From an uncultured bacterium (lineage in GTDB: Bacteria > Cyanobacteriota > Vampirovibrionia > Gastranaerophilales > Gastranaerophilaceae), in contig CAPQCU010000025.1 in the NCBI GenBank assembly GCA_948684385.1, positions 1-23,002 on the forward strand: a stretch of DNA of 23,002 nucleotides, in the 5' to 3' direction. Within the stretch, counting starts at the first letter, position 1; each line of letters starts with the position of its first letter. Of this stretch, positions 5,443-14,219 are shown piece after piece. Below the pieces are notes generated by a model. The model saw only the letters and a list, made by a program, of their open reading frames with translations. It searched no databases and was not told the DNA's origin. The position numbers were made by a program, and so were the translations under genes.

Positions 5443-6676
5443 ATATGATGTAATTATTGCCGGAGGGGGAACCGCAGGCTGTGCTTGTGCTTATACTGCA
5501 GCAAAGCTGGGGCTAAAAACGTTGCTTATTGAAAAAAACTCTTTTTTAGGAGGTTCGATAACATCTTCACTGGTTATTCCCGCGATGAAAACATCTGAAA
5601 ATGCAATTAATACGGAGTTTTTTGACACTTTATACGAGAAATTAAACTCATTAGGAGGAGCCATCACATATTGTGACAGCAATAAAGGCTGGTTCAATCC
5701 TGAGCTCACAAAAATTGTCTTAGATGAAATGTTAACATCTGCAGGTGTAGAGATTGTTTTTGAAGCTGGTATAGAAAAAATCGAAGAAAAATTATCGTCA
5801 TATATCGTGACGATAGATAGCAATAACGCTTCTTTATTTAAAGATGAATTATTGGAACCTATCGAAACGAGGCTTGTTGTAGACGCAACCGGTGATGCAA
5901 AAATTTGTCAAAAATTAAATTGTGAATTTTTAGAAAATAAAAATTCTCAGCCGGTAAATTTAAGATTTATTATGTCGGGGGTGAATGTAAAAGAGTTTTC
6001 GGACTGGTTAATGGAATACGACAAAGACACAGAAGTTACTACAAGTTGTGAAGTAAACGGGTTTACTTATTTATCTACCGCTTGTACGTGGGATAGCGAT
6101 AAAAAATGGGCTTTAACCCCTCTATTTAAGCAGGCTATAGCTAATGGAGTACTTAAAGAAGAGGACTCAAACTATTTTCAGCTGTTTTCAGTCGCAGGAA
6201 CCCCTGATAGCATTGCATTCAACTGTCCAAGGTTATTAAATAACCCTTTAAATCCTTATATAGAAGGGCGGGCAAGCATTTTAAGGCTCTCAAATTTTTG
6301 TAAAAAATACTTACCGGGGTTTAAAAATGCTCACATATCATCAATTGCAAACTCCCTTGGAGTGAGGGTTTCCAACAGAGTCAGGGGTAAATATATTTAT
6401 ACAGTAGAGGATTTAAGAAATGGTAAAACTTTTGAAAAACCTGTAGTAATTTCCAATTATCCGATAGATGTGCATTCAGACAAAAAAGACTCTTCTAAGC
6501 TGGAAAAAGTTTACAAAGAATATCAGCTTCCAATTGAATCATTGATAGTAAAAGATAACCTTTTTGTCATCGGGCGCTGCATTTCTGCCGATTTTGAGGC
6601 ACAAGCTGCGCTTAGAATTATTCCTTCTTGTTTCTCAATGGGGGAAGGGTTAGCAAAATATTTAGCAAAGAATTAA
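5435..6676 (+). CDS. FAD-dependent oxidoreductase (FAD_oxidored-type)
   Basis: A protein of 413 aa. The N-terminal Rossmann fold shows DVIIAGGGTAGCACA (residues 5-19, the dinucleotide-binding Gly pattern) and an acidic LLIEK strand end. RLVVDATGDAKIC is the second FAD-contact motif (ATG-D), and SLGVRVSNRVRGKY resembles the RE(S)RRI-GEY segment of the pfam12831-like FAD oxidoreductases. The C-terminal VIGRCISADFEAQAALRIIPSCFSMGEG closes the FAD site. No membrane segment or redox Cys pair is evident. The substrate is unknown. The start overlaps the methyltransferase end by 8 bases (ATGCTTAA), so translation is coupled and the two proteins probably share a pathway. It is not obviously the DAO-type oxidase fused in bifunctional MnmC. 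It ends tail to tail with the kinase, sharing 4 bases. Confidence 0.75.
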   Translation: MLKYDVIIAGGGTAGCACAYTAAKLGLKTLLIEKNSFLGGSITSSLVIPAMKTSENAINTEFFDTLYEKLNSLGGAITYCDSNKGWFNPELTKIVLDEMLTSAGVEIVFEAGIEKIEEKLSSYIVTIDSNNASLFKDELLEPIETRLVVDATGDAKICQKLNCEFLENKNSQPVNLRFIMSGVNVKEFSDWLMEYDKDTEVTTSCEVNGFTYLSTACTWDSDKKWALTPLFKQAIANGVLKEEDSNYFQLFSVAGTPDSIAFNCPRLLNNPLNPYIEGRASILRLSNFCKKYLPGFKNAHISSIANSLGVRVSNRVRGKYIYTVEDLRNGKTFEKPVVISNYPIDVHSDKKDSSKLEKVYKEYQLPIESLIVKDNLFVIGRCISADFEAQAALRIIPSCFSMGEGLAKYLAKN

Positions 6677-7557
6677 GCTTCAAAATTATTAGTTATTGTA
6701 TGGATATACTCAAGAATTTGAGAGAAATATGCAAGGTTAGTATCGCCGTTAATTATTATATCGGCATCTGCTCTAAACGGCTGGACATACTTTTCTCCGG
6801 CTCCGAGAATATACTCCCAGTGTTTTTTAGCATTTTCCAAATCCTGATTACGCTCAGTGTAAGCCCTTGTCATAAAGCGTTCTTTGCGCAGGTTAATATC
6901 AGTTTCAACATAAACTTTAATATCAAAGATATCTTTATTATTGCCAAACATTGATGCCATACCTTCTACAACAACAATTTTATTAGAAGGCACGAACTTT
7001 GATTTTGGCATTGAAACTCCGGTACCGTTTAGCAAATATTCAGGAGAATAAACATCTTCGCCTTGAGAAATCTTATCTAAATCTTCTTTTAAAACATCAA
7101 GCTGAAAGCTATCCGGAGAGTCGACATCATAACCGTTATCACGCAAATTATCAAATGTTCCGTATTTCTTAATCAGCTCTGAAATATCATTAAAATAGTT
7201 ATCTGTTGTTAGAATTGTTACAGGCATATCAAAACGTTTAATAACATTTTCAATTTCTCTGCAAATAGTAGATTTACCGGAAGCTGATTCACCCGTAATA
7301 CCTATCATTATCCTTTTTTCAGGATTTTGTATAAGCCTTCTTGAAAACTTTTGGATAAAATCATACCGAACCTCAACAAAAATCGGCTCGGCAGCTTTAT
7401 TATCGTATGCTAATACTTGTTTAAATTTAGATTGCAGGTAAAATGCAAGCAATTCACGCCCTGTTTTCTGATTAAAATCCGGTTTTAAAATTTTATCAGA
7501 TGAGTTTAATTCTTTTTCAATTAAGTGGGAAATCCCGTTTTTATCTTCTTCAGTCAT
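6673..7557 (-). CDS. Uridine-kinase/phosphoribulokinase-family P-loop kinase
   Basis: A cytosolic 294-aa protein. The Walker A motif GESASGKST is at residues 89-97 after an approximately 80-residue N-terminal extension. TTDNYFND (117-124) corresponds to the uridine-kinase DxYY substrate region. VVVEGMASMF follows the Walker B strand, RKERFMTRAYTERN carries the lid arginines, and YVQPFRADADIIING matches the uridine-kinase C-terminal signature (family form yi-P-k-ADIIi). Udk proteins phosphorylate uridine or cytidine and are about 210 aa; the N-terminal extension makes the exact substrate uncertain. The ATG at 7557 has a weak GGAAC upstream and an extended -10 promoter at 7580-7588. It is transcribed separately from the TPR block and converges on the oxidoreductase. 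Confidence 0.72.
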   Translation of the reverse strand: MTEEDKNGISHLIEKELNSSDKILKPDFNQKTGRELLAFYLQSKFKQVLAYDNKAAEPIFVEVRYDFIQKFSRRLIQNPEKRIMIGITGESASGKSTICREIENVIKRFDMPVTILTTDNYFNDISELIKKYGTFDNLRDNGYDVDSPDSFQLDVLKEDLDKISQGEDVYSPEYLLNGTGVSMPKSKFVPSNKIVVVEGMASMFGNNKDIFDIKVYVETDINLRKERFMTRAYTERNQDLENAKKHWEYILGAGEKYVQPFRADADIIINGDTNLAYFSQILEYIHTITNNFEA

Positions 7558-7579
7558 GCACCAGTTCCAATGTTATTAC

Positions 7580-7588
7580 ATTATATCA
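7580..7588 (-). promoter_or_regulatory. Extended -10 promoter for the P-loop kinase
   Basis: TGATATAAT on the minus strand (7588-7580) is a perfect -10 with the TGN extension. No good -35 is seen at 17 bases. The start would be near 7573, about 16 bases before the ATG at 7557. Confidence 0.5.
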
Positions 7589-7637
7589 TAAACAATTTTA
7601 CTTGTAGTTGTAATTAAAGCCAGAACATATTTACCCC

Positions 7638-9233
7638 TTATGATTCAAATAATTCACTTATTTTATCAGCAATATCACGAGGATCAATTTCCTGGGTAAT
7701 TTTATTTATATCTTGAGCCATCTGGTAAAGTTTTGCCGCTTCCACCTTGTCTCCTACAATGGAAATAGAACGAGCAAGATTAAAATGAGCCAGAGCATAA
7801 TTCGGGTTAACTTCAACAGCTTTTCTGAAAAGTTCAATGGCTTTAGTTACTTTACCTAAATCATCCAGATAAATAACGCCAAGGTTATTAAACGCTATAT
7901 CATAGCTTTTGTTATATTTAATTGCAAGTTCGTAAGATTTGATTGCTTCCTCTGTATCACCTTTACCCCAGTACAAGAAACCTAAATTACAGTGGATTTT
8001 AGGATTATAAGGCTGGAGCTCTAAAGCTTGTCTATAAACAGCAAGAGCATTATTATAATCTTCTTTATCATAAAAAGCGCTGCCTAAGTTGACATAAATA
8101 TCAATATCTTCAGGAGTCAGGACATAAGCTGTCTGATAAGCAGAAATTGCTGCATCCGGATCAGATTTATTTTCCTGATAAACAAATCCCATTGTCTGCG
8201 CAATAACACTTGTCCATGATTTATTTGGATTTAATGTAATTGCAGTTTGGTAATTTGATATTGCCAGATCAAATTCGCCTTTAATGTAATAAATATTAGC
8301 TAAGTTTGAGTACAAATCCGGCATATTCGGAGCCATAGCAATTAATTTGTTATACACATCGATTGCCTGATTATAATCTCCCTGTTCTTCATACGCTCGG
8401 CATAAGTGTCTGTAAGCAGCAATATTGAACGGATCCAGCCAGATTGCCATTTTGTATTCAGTTATAGAATCTTCAAAGTATCCGGTCGATAAGTAAATAT
8501 CGCCAAGCACACAATAAAGAGGAGCAAAACCTGGAGCTTTCTCAATTGCATCTTTATAAAGCTGGATTGCTTTTGCAAAGTCTTTAACCTGAATAGCATA
8601 AAATCCTTTTAAGAAAAGCGGTAAAAATCGCATGTAAGAAACATTGTTAACAATATTTTTTTGAGCAGTTCTGTCAAATGGAATCAACAAAATTGACCAG
8701 AGTTTTTCACCGAAAGCTTTAATCTTTGTATGCATATTTTTAAAAGAAGAAGCTTCATACAACTTACAGAGCAGGTAATGAGCGCTTGAAGAGCATAAAG
8801 GCGAAGAGATTATCGCAGCTTCTGCAGCATCTATTGCATCTGTAAAATGAGCTTTTTTAACAAAAGTTTCTGCAAGCATGTAATACGCATCATAGTAATT
8901 ATTTTTCTTTTCTAAAGCCATTGTAAAGTAGTTGATAGCCTTATCTAAGTCGTTTTTATGGTAAAAAGCAACACCAATCTTGTAATAAATTTCACAGGAG
9001 TCAATTAAAGACTCCATAGCGAGCTGATATTCAGTAATTGCTTCATCCAGATACTGGCAGGCATTAAAAATGTCCAGATGCCATTTCATGTATAAATCGC
9101 CCAGCCTTACGTGAAGAGCAGGATTTGTAGGATCTTTTTGCAAATCCAGACGGCATCTTTCTATCTGGTCAAACATTTTATTTTTTGAGTTTGTTTTATT
9201 TTTTTTAATATCATCTTCTGCTAATTTTTTCAT
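7638..9233 (-). CDS. Tetratricopeptide-repeat protein
   Basis: A protein of 531 aa built almost entirely of about 11-12 TPR units of 34 residues. Examples are YYKIGVAFYHKNDLDKAINY, YSNLANIYYIKGEFDLAISN, NLGSAFYDKEDYNNALAVYR, CNLGFLYWGKGDTEEAIKSY and NNLGVIYLDDLGKVTKAIEL. There is no signal peptide or membrane segment, so it is probably cytosolic, with a lysine-rich N-terminus. A non-TPR spacer (about residues 165-205, SFKNMHTKIKAFGEKLWSILL) splits the array. The ribosome binding site AGGAAAG precedes the ATG at 9233, only 8 bases after the stop of the PilZ-like gene. TPR arrays scaffold protein complexes; the partner is unknown, but the neighbours suggest an envelope or signalling assembly. 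It is the last gene of the minus-strand block. Confidence 0.85.
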   Translation of the reverse strand: MKKLAEDDIKKNKTNSKNKMFDQIERCRLDLQKDPTNPALHVRLGDLYMKWHLDIFNACQYLDEAITEYQLAMESLIDSCEIYYKIGVAFYHKNDLDKAINYFTMALEKKNNYYDAYYMLAETFVKKAHFTDAIDAAEAAIISSPLCSSSAHYLLCKLYEASSFKNMHTKIKAFGEKLWSILLIPFDRTAQKNIVNNVSYMRFLPLFLKGFYAIQVKDFAKAIQLYKDAIEKAPGFAPLYCVLGDIYLSTGYFEDSITEYKMAIWLDPFNIAAYRHLCRAYEEQGDYNQAIDVYNKLIAMAPNMPDLYSNLANIYYIKGEFDLAISNYQTAITLNPNKSWTSVIAQTMGFVYQENKSDPDAAISAYQTAYVLTPEDIDIYVNLGSAFYDKEDYNNALAVYRQALELQPYNPKIHCNLGFLYWGKGDTEEAIKSYELAIKYNKSYDIAFNNLGVIYLDDLGKVTKAIELFRKAVEVNPNYALAHFNLARSISIVGDKVEAAKLYQMAQDINKITQEIDPRDIADKISELFES

Positions 9234-9241
9234 AATCTTTC

Positions 9242-9844
9242 CTAATCAGAATTGTTGCTATATAAGTACATGTAATATAATAACGCCTGCCTGTCTTCTT
9301 CAATCATAGACATGTATGAAATTGTAAACTCATTATCATAAACAGGATCAACATAAGTAACTGTACCTTTAAATCGTATTATACCATAGTCTTTGGGTAA
9401 AATTAACTCACATTCAAAAGAGTCTTCTTCTTTTAAATCGTAATCGCAGGTAAACTTAAGATAAGTAGTTGAAATTTCAAATGTACTGACTTTAAATTCT
9501 CTTTCGTCTTTTATTATATTTAAAGTTTCCATCGCTTCTATTACCGGAATTTCTTCACCCGGAGTAAGCTTCATAGCATTGTAATCAAGCTCAACAGAAA
9601 ACTCATCTTCAAGAGGTGATGAAATAACTATTGTATTAAAATCCACAGTACCAATTTTCGAAAAAACTTTGATTGTCAGCTTACACCCGACATCCAGAAA
9701 CTCAATATACCGCATAAAATACGGAGGAAGTTCAATCACAATTCTATCTTCCAGCATTTGAGAAATCGTGCAGGCTATTTCAACAATAGCGTCCTCTTTC
9801 TGGAATAGTATACTTAGTTTTTGCCCCTGCTTCAATAATTCCAT
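9242..9844 (-). CDS. PilZ/YcgR-like two-domain protein lacking the c-di-GMP signature
   Basis: A protein of 200 aa. Residues 1-95 form a beta-rich domain of YcgR N-terminal (flagellar-brake) type, with LLKQGQKLSILFQKEDAIVE and a conserved P-P-F/Y turn. Residues 112-195 have the PilZ beta-barrel rhythm and the closing helix (MSMIEEDRQALLYYMY). The two c-di-GMP-binding motifs are not intact: where RxxxR is expected there is EREFKV, and where D/NxSxxG is expected there is EISTTYL (residues 123-129). It therefore probably does not bind c-di-GMP in the usual way and may act by protein contacts. No ribosome binding site is seen before the ATG at 9844; instead TATAAT lies at 9857-9852. It lies 8 bases before the TPR gene. 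The family call rests on fold pattern and is moderate. Confidence 0.6.
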   Translation of the reverse strand: MELLKQGQKLSILFQKEDAIVEIACTISQMLEDRIVIELPPYFMRYIEFLDVGCKLTIKVFSKIGTVDFNTIVISSPLEDEFSVELDYNAMKLTPGEEIPVIEAMETLNIIKDEREFKVSTFEISTTYLKFTCDYDLKEEDSFECELILPKDYGIIRFKGTVTYVDPVYDNEFTISYMSMIEEDRQALLYYMYLYSNNSD

Positions 9845-9899
9845 ATTAATTATTATAAACTAAAAAAAGTTTTTCCGCTAATCATATAAATAGAGTAAA

Positions 9900-12800
9900 T
9901 TAATATGGAAGAGTATCGACAAATTCAGGTATTTTAACATTTGTCATCGGAACATCTTTCTGTCTGTATGATTTTTGCGAATAAGAAATCCAGTTAAATA
10001 ACTGTACAGAGCTTGGTTTATCTAATATTCCGTTTATAACACTTCTGAATTCTTTAGTATTTTTCATAGAAAGCTGCGGCAGCTTTTCAATATCCTCAGG
10101 AAGTATGTTGAATTGATTATCTTCACCTGTCAGCATTACCATCAGCTTTTTAAAAGAAAAATCTCCAAACGCTCCTAAACCTGTAATAACTTCATCAGAT
10201 AAACGCCCTAGCACAACTAATTTTGCAAAATCTGTATCAGGATTATACGTTCCTTTTATAAACAACGCCATTAAAGGACCCTGTGACTGTAATAAATTAA
10301 CATGTGCAATTCCATCCTTTAAGTCTACATCGCCTCTTAAGTACTTAAATAAACCTGTATCCTTTAAAGTTATAGCTTTTGTCACAACACTCAGTGAAGT
10401 TCTAAGCATATTATCAGCAATAACATTTTGAGCGTACAATAAATGTTCAAGCTTACCTAATGTTCCCATTCTCCCGTTATGGACAATAAATTTTATGTTT
10501 CCGTTTAAAGACTGTTTAGAGCTTAAATTCCCTTTTATAGACGTATCAAAATCCATTACACCGCTTACAGAATCTTTTCTTGTTGAAATCACATCAAAAA
10601 TCGGAGCAGCGCTTACACCTCTTGCCTGAATATTTGAGTTAAAGCTTTCATCTTTCAAATTAAATTCAGTAGAACCGGCGAGCTTGCCGTTATACATCTC
10701 TGAAGACATATTTTTTAAAACAAGATTATCATTTTTTAATTTAAAATCAGTTGTAAATGCTGATAGCATTAGCGGTGAGTTATAAATATTAACACTAAGC
10801 TTTTCTGAATAAAACTTACCGTCTTCAATAGAAATAGGCATAAGCTTGAACATCGGGCTGTCTTTATACATCAAAAAAGTATCAGTGTTTACATATTTTG
10901 ACCTTATGTTTGCATTCTTTATTAGCATTTCTTTAGAGAAATCAGTTGAAACATTTGCATTGACACTCATTACAGAATCTGCTATTTTCACCTGAGGAGC
11001 ATTTATTGCAGCAAATGTTTTATTAAAATCAATAGTCAAATTATTAACAGCAAGCTGTAAAAATTGATTAATCAGGTTTTGAGCTGTAACTTGACCGGCT
11101 ATCTCAGGTTTTTTCACATTACCGTTAACAAAAATGTCACCTTTTAACTGTGCAATTGTATCCATATATGTAAGATTAAGCTGCTGAGGAATAAATATTC
11201 TGATGTTTTTAAAAACAGGATTTTCAATATTATCTATATTTCCTGAAATGATTACTTTTTTAGGACCGCGCAGGTTCAGTTTAAAATCATTTGAAAGGCG
11301 TCCTGAGAAAGCTGAAACGCTTAAATCTTCAATTTTAATGCTATTATTTTCTATTTTTGAAGCAAGGTTTATAATAGCAGGTTCATCCAGAATGAGCGCT
11401 TTTTCCATTAAAACCTGAGCAGCAATATTCTGCATATTTTTACTTCCGTTAATAGAAAATCTTAGCGGATATGCCGCTTGAGCAAGCTTTATTCCTTTGA
11501 TATCGCTTGAATGAATAAAACCGTTCATATTAACATTAAATGTCAAATTTTTCGAGTTGTAATTGGTAATTTCTGCTTTGGCTGTAAGCTTTGAATTTGG
11601 CATAAAAATATTAGTTTCAGGGATTTTTATCATATCTCTGTCAACAAACAGCTTAAGCACGGGAAGCTTGATAATATTTGTTTTAGAAGTATTAATACTA
11701 ATATTATTAATATAAGCCGTATTATCTTTATTAGTATCAATTTTTAACGCATTGAACGCAAGTTTATTTTCACCGTTTACACAAGTAAAATTTTCTATTT
11801 GTAAATTTTCTTTATGAATTATATTGTCCAAAGTTCCGCTAATGTTGGCTGACAGAGAGACTATGCCGCTCTTAACTCCATAAGTTACAGGACAAAGGTG
11901 CTTAAGCTCAACTTTGCTCATCAATATATCAATATCAATATTTTTGTCAATCTTACCTTTCATCATAATAGGAGCACTGTTTACATACCCTACTGCATTG
12001 GTAATATTTATTGTATTGTTAGAAAAATCTATGTCTGAGCTGATATTATTAATATTAATTCCATTAGCTCTCAAAGAAGCATCTGTAATCTTCATAAATC
12101 CGGCAGACTTCATTTTATTCAAATCACCTTTTATGACAAAATCTGCTTTTAATTTTCCGTTTACTGCTTCAATATTTTTATATTTTGAAAAATCCGTAAT
12201 CAGTTTTAACTTTTTATATAAATCAGTTAAGAGTATTTCATCAGTTTTAACTTTTAACTCAAGGCTGCGTTTTTTAGAATTATTAATAACCCCGTCAACA
12301 TAAACTTTTTTGTCATTTGAAGCGTAAATATTCGATAAAACTCCGATTTTATCGCCTAAGAAAGTCAGATATATAAAGCTCTTAGGAGCTTTTTTAGCAG
12401 GGTCCAAAACAGAAATATTATCAATATTAACAAGTCCCGAAATTTGAACATCGCCATTAATATTATTATAAAGTTTTAAGTCCGCAATAATATCAGAATG
12501 AAAATCCAGCGCTTCAAGCTGTTCTACAAACTCATTTATATCTATATTAGCAGGCTTTTCCGGCAGTTTAATATTTGGAAGTATAGAAACATCATAGGTC
12601 AAATATTTTTTATCATTAATAGAAAATTCACCTGCAGATTTTAATCTCAAATTCTCATAATTCAAAACTTTTGCCAGCTCTAAACCTGAACCGCAAAGTT
12701 TATATTTTTTGTCTTTTGATACATCAAAATATCCTATGCTGTAATTTTTAAGCGTTATATCCGGAATTTCGTTAAAATCTTTTGATTTAAGCTTAGCAAT

Positions 12801-13166
12801 AAAGTCGTTCATATATTTATCATTAGAAGCAACTTTAACTATAAATTTATCTGCATAAAGCCTTTTAACGATAACATCATCTTTAATAAGCGAACTCCAC
12901 GGAATGAAAAATTTCACGTTATCAAATTGTCCAAATTTTTGCCCATCTTCATACATAAGGTGCATTACAGGAGCTTTTACTTTCAAAGAAGGACCAAAAC
13001 GGAGAATTAAGCGTTCAATATGAATTTTTACACCTAAATCTTTTGTCACCTGTTCTTCAATTGCAGGTATAAAACGCGTTGCATCAATAGGAACAAAACA
13101 TATTGAAATACAAAATGCAAGCAGCACTGAAAATATTATTAACAAATTTCTATATTTTTTTTTCAT
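9900..13166 (-). CDS. AsmA-like / YhdP-type envelope protein
   Basis: From the ATG at 13166 the protein is 1088 aa. The N-terminus has a basic start and one membrane segment (residues about 6-25), then VDATRFIPAIEEQVTKDLG and RLILRFGPSLKVKAPVM, the typical AsmA opening. The long middle is made of beta-strand repeats rich in Asn, Lys and Ile. The C-terminal part (SGVMDFDTSIKGNLSS, LNGNIKFIVHNGRMG, LAKLVVLGRLSDEV-like region) resembles the AsmA-like C-terminal domain. Such proteins form long hydrophobic grooves bridging the inner and outer membranes and are linked to phospholipid transport. The start is set by spacing: the ATG lies 1 base after the ATPase stop (TAGTATG), with GGAGAAG about 9 bases upstream. 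A longer frame to 13214 would overlap the ATPase and is rejected. Lipid transport is inferred from the family. Confidence 0.78.
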   Translation of the reverse strand: MKKKYRNLLIIFSVLLAFCISICFVPIDATRFIPAIEEQVTKDLGVKIHIERLILRFGPSLKVKAPVMHLMYEDGQKFGQFDNVKFFIPWSSLIKDDVIVKRLYADKFIVKVASNDKYMNDFIAKLKSKDFNEIPDITLKNYSIGYFDVSKDKKYKLCGSGLELAKVLNYENLRLKSAGEFSINDKKYLTYDVSILPNIKLPEKPANIDINEFVEQLEALDFHSDIIADLKLYNNINGDVQISGLVNIDNISVLDPAKKAPKSFIYLTFLGDKIGVLSNIYASNDKKVYVDGVINNSKKRSLELKVKTDEILLTDLYKKLKLITDFSKYKNIEAVNGKLKADFVIKGDLNKMKSAGFMKITDASLRANGININNISSDIDFSNNTINITNAVGYVNSAPIMMKGKIDKNIDIDILMSKVELKHLCPVTYGVKSGIVSLSANISGTLDNIIHKENLQIENFTCVNGENKLAFNALKIDTNKDNTAYINNISINTSKTNIIKLPVLKLFVDRDMIKIPETNIFMPNSKLTAKAEITNYNSKNLTFNVNMNGFIHSSDIKGIKLAQAAYPLRFSINGSKNMQNIAAQVLMEKALILDEPAIINLASKIENNSIKIEDLSVSAFSGRLSNDFKLNLRGPKKVIISGNIDNIENPVFKNIRIFIPQQLNLTYMDTIAQLKGDIFVNGNVKKPEIAGQVTAQNLINQFLQLAVNNLTIDFNKTFAAINAPQVKIADSVMSVNANVSTDFSKEMLIKNANIRSKYVNTDTFLMYKDSPMFKLMPISIEDGKFYSEKLSVNIYNSPLMLSAFTTDFKLKNDNLVLKNMSSEMYNGKLAGSTEFNLKDESFNSNIQARGVSAAPIFDVISTRKDSVSGVMDFDTSIKGNLSSKQSLNGNIKFIVHNGRMGTLGKLEHLLYAQNVIADNMLRTSLSVVTKAITLKDTGLFKYLRGDVDLKDGIAHVNLLQSQGPLMALFIKGTYNPDTDFAKLVVLGRLSDEVITGLGAFGDFSFKKLMVMLTGEDNQFNILPEDIEKLPQLSMKNTKEFRSVINGILDKPSSVQLFNWISYSQKSYRQKDVPMTNVKIPEFVDTLPY

Positions 13167-13167
13167 A

Positions 13168-14196
13168 CTAAATAACTTCTCCGCTTTCTTTATTAAAGAA
13201 ATACATATCATCAACAGATATTTTTAAGTTAATTTTATCACCAACAGGATATTCAAGAGGCAACTTGGCAGAACACTTGCTACCATTTAAATTAAAATAG
13301 ACAATCCTTTCTCCGCCAGTCATTTCTATAATATCGGGCATTACTTCTAATGATTTATCTCCGCAAATCATTTTCTCAGCTCTAATAGCCGCAATAACCT
13401 GTCCTTCAATATTTTTTTCTGTTTTAAACTCAACACCTTCTATGAAAAATTTTCCTTCATTTATATCAACATCAATAAAGTTCATTTGTCCTATAAAACC
13501 TGCAACAAACTTGTTTTTAGGGTTATTATAAATCACATCCGGAGTATCTGCCTGCTGAATTTTTCCTTTATCCAGAACAACAATTCTATCACCCATTGTT
13601 AAGGCTTCTGTCTGGTCATGGGTCACATAAATAAAAGTAGTTTGCAGCTTTTGATGGAGACGTTTGATTTCTGAGCGCATCTGGACTCTTAGATTTGCAT
13701 CAAGGTTAGAAAGCGGCTCATCCATCAAAAATACTTTCGGATTTCTGACAATAGCCCTGCCTAAAGCAACTCTCTGCCTTTGACCGCCTGAAAGCTGGCG
13801 CGGCTTCCTGTCAAGAAGCTCTTCTAAGTTTAGAGACTTTGCAACTTCCCTTACTTTTTCATCAATCTCAGATTTAGCGCATTTTCTCATTTTCAAACCA
13901 AAAGCAATGTTGTCATACACACTCATATGAGGGTAAAGAGCGTAACTTTGGAATACAAAAGCGATATCTCTGTCTTTCGGATGAATATTATTTACGACTT
14001 TATCATCAATTAGTATCTCTCCGGAAGAAATATCTTCAAGACCGGAAATCAGCCTTAAGATAGTAGATTTTCCGCAACCGGAAGAGCCTACAAGCACAAT
14101 AAACTCTTTATCTTTTATTTCCAGATTAATTCCGTCAATTATATTTTTTTTACCATCGTAAGTTTTTACGAGGTTTTTCAACGTTACGCTGCTCAT
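13168..14196 (-). CDS. ABC transporter ATP-binding protein, UgpC/MalK type
   Basis: A 342-aa ATPase of the carbohydrate-uptake (CUT1) class. Walker A is GSSGCGKST (37-45), the Q-loop VFQSYALYPH (81-90), the ABC signature LSGGQRQR (135-142), Walker B VFLMDE (155-160) with the catalytic Glu, the D-loop SNLDA, and the switch His193 in VTHDQTEA. All catalytic residues are present. Residues from about 235 form the OB/TOBE regulatory domain of MalK/UgpC proteins. No permease or substrate-binding protein is nearby, so it may serve permeases encoded elsewhere, as multitask ATPases do. GGGAG precedes the ATG at 14196. The gene lies 23 bases after the kinase-like gene and 1 base before the AsmA-like gene. 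A direct role with the AsmA-like protein is possible but unproven. Confidence 0.85.
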   Translation of the reverse strand: MSSVTLKNLVKTYDGKKNIIDGINLEIKDKEFIVLVGSSGCGKSTILRLISGLEDISSGEILIDDKVVNNIHPKDRDIAFVFQSYALYPHMSVYDNIAFGLKMRKCAKSEIDEKVREVAKSLNLEELLDRKPRQLSGGQRQRVALGRAIVRNPKVFLMDEPLSNLDANLRVQMRSEIKRLHQKLQTTFIYVTHDQTEALTMGDRIVVLDKGKIQQADTPDVIYNNPKNKFVAGFIGQMNFIDVDINEGKFFIEGVEFKTEKNIEGQVIAAIRAEKMICGDKSLEVMPDIIEMTGGERIVYFNLNGSKCSAKLPLEYPVGDKINLKISVDDMYFFNKESGEVI

Positions 14197-14219
14197 AATT
14201 AAGCTCCCAAACTCCCAAT

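Noticed and set aside
5491..5823. 110-codon minus-strand frame inside the FAD oxidoreductase gene
   Set aside because: It is fully antisense to a gene with clear family motifs and shows no motifs of its own.
11914..12303. 129-codon plus-strand frame inside the AsmA-like gene
   Set aside because: A hydrophobic antisense shadow of a low-complexity AT-rich gene, without a ribosome binding site or homology.
13167..13214. Upstream extension of the AsmA-like protein
   Set aside because: It would overlap the end of the ATPase gene. The ATG at 13166, 1 base after the ATPase stop, has a good ribosome binding site and places the basic residues directly before the membrane segment.
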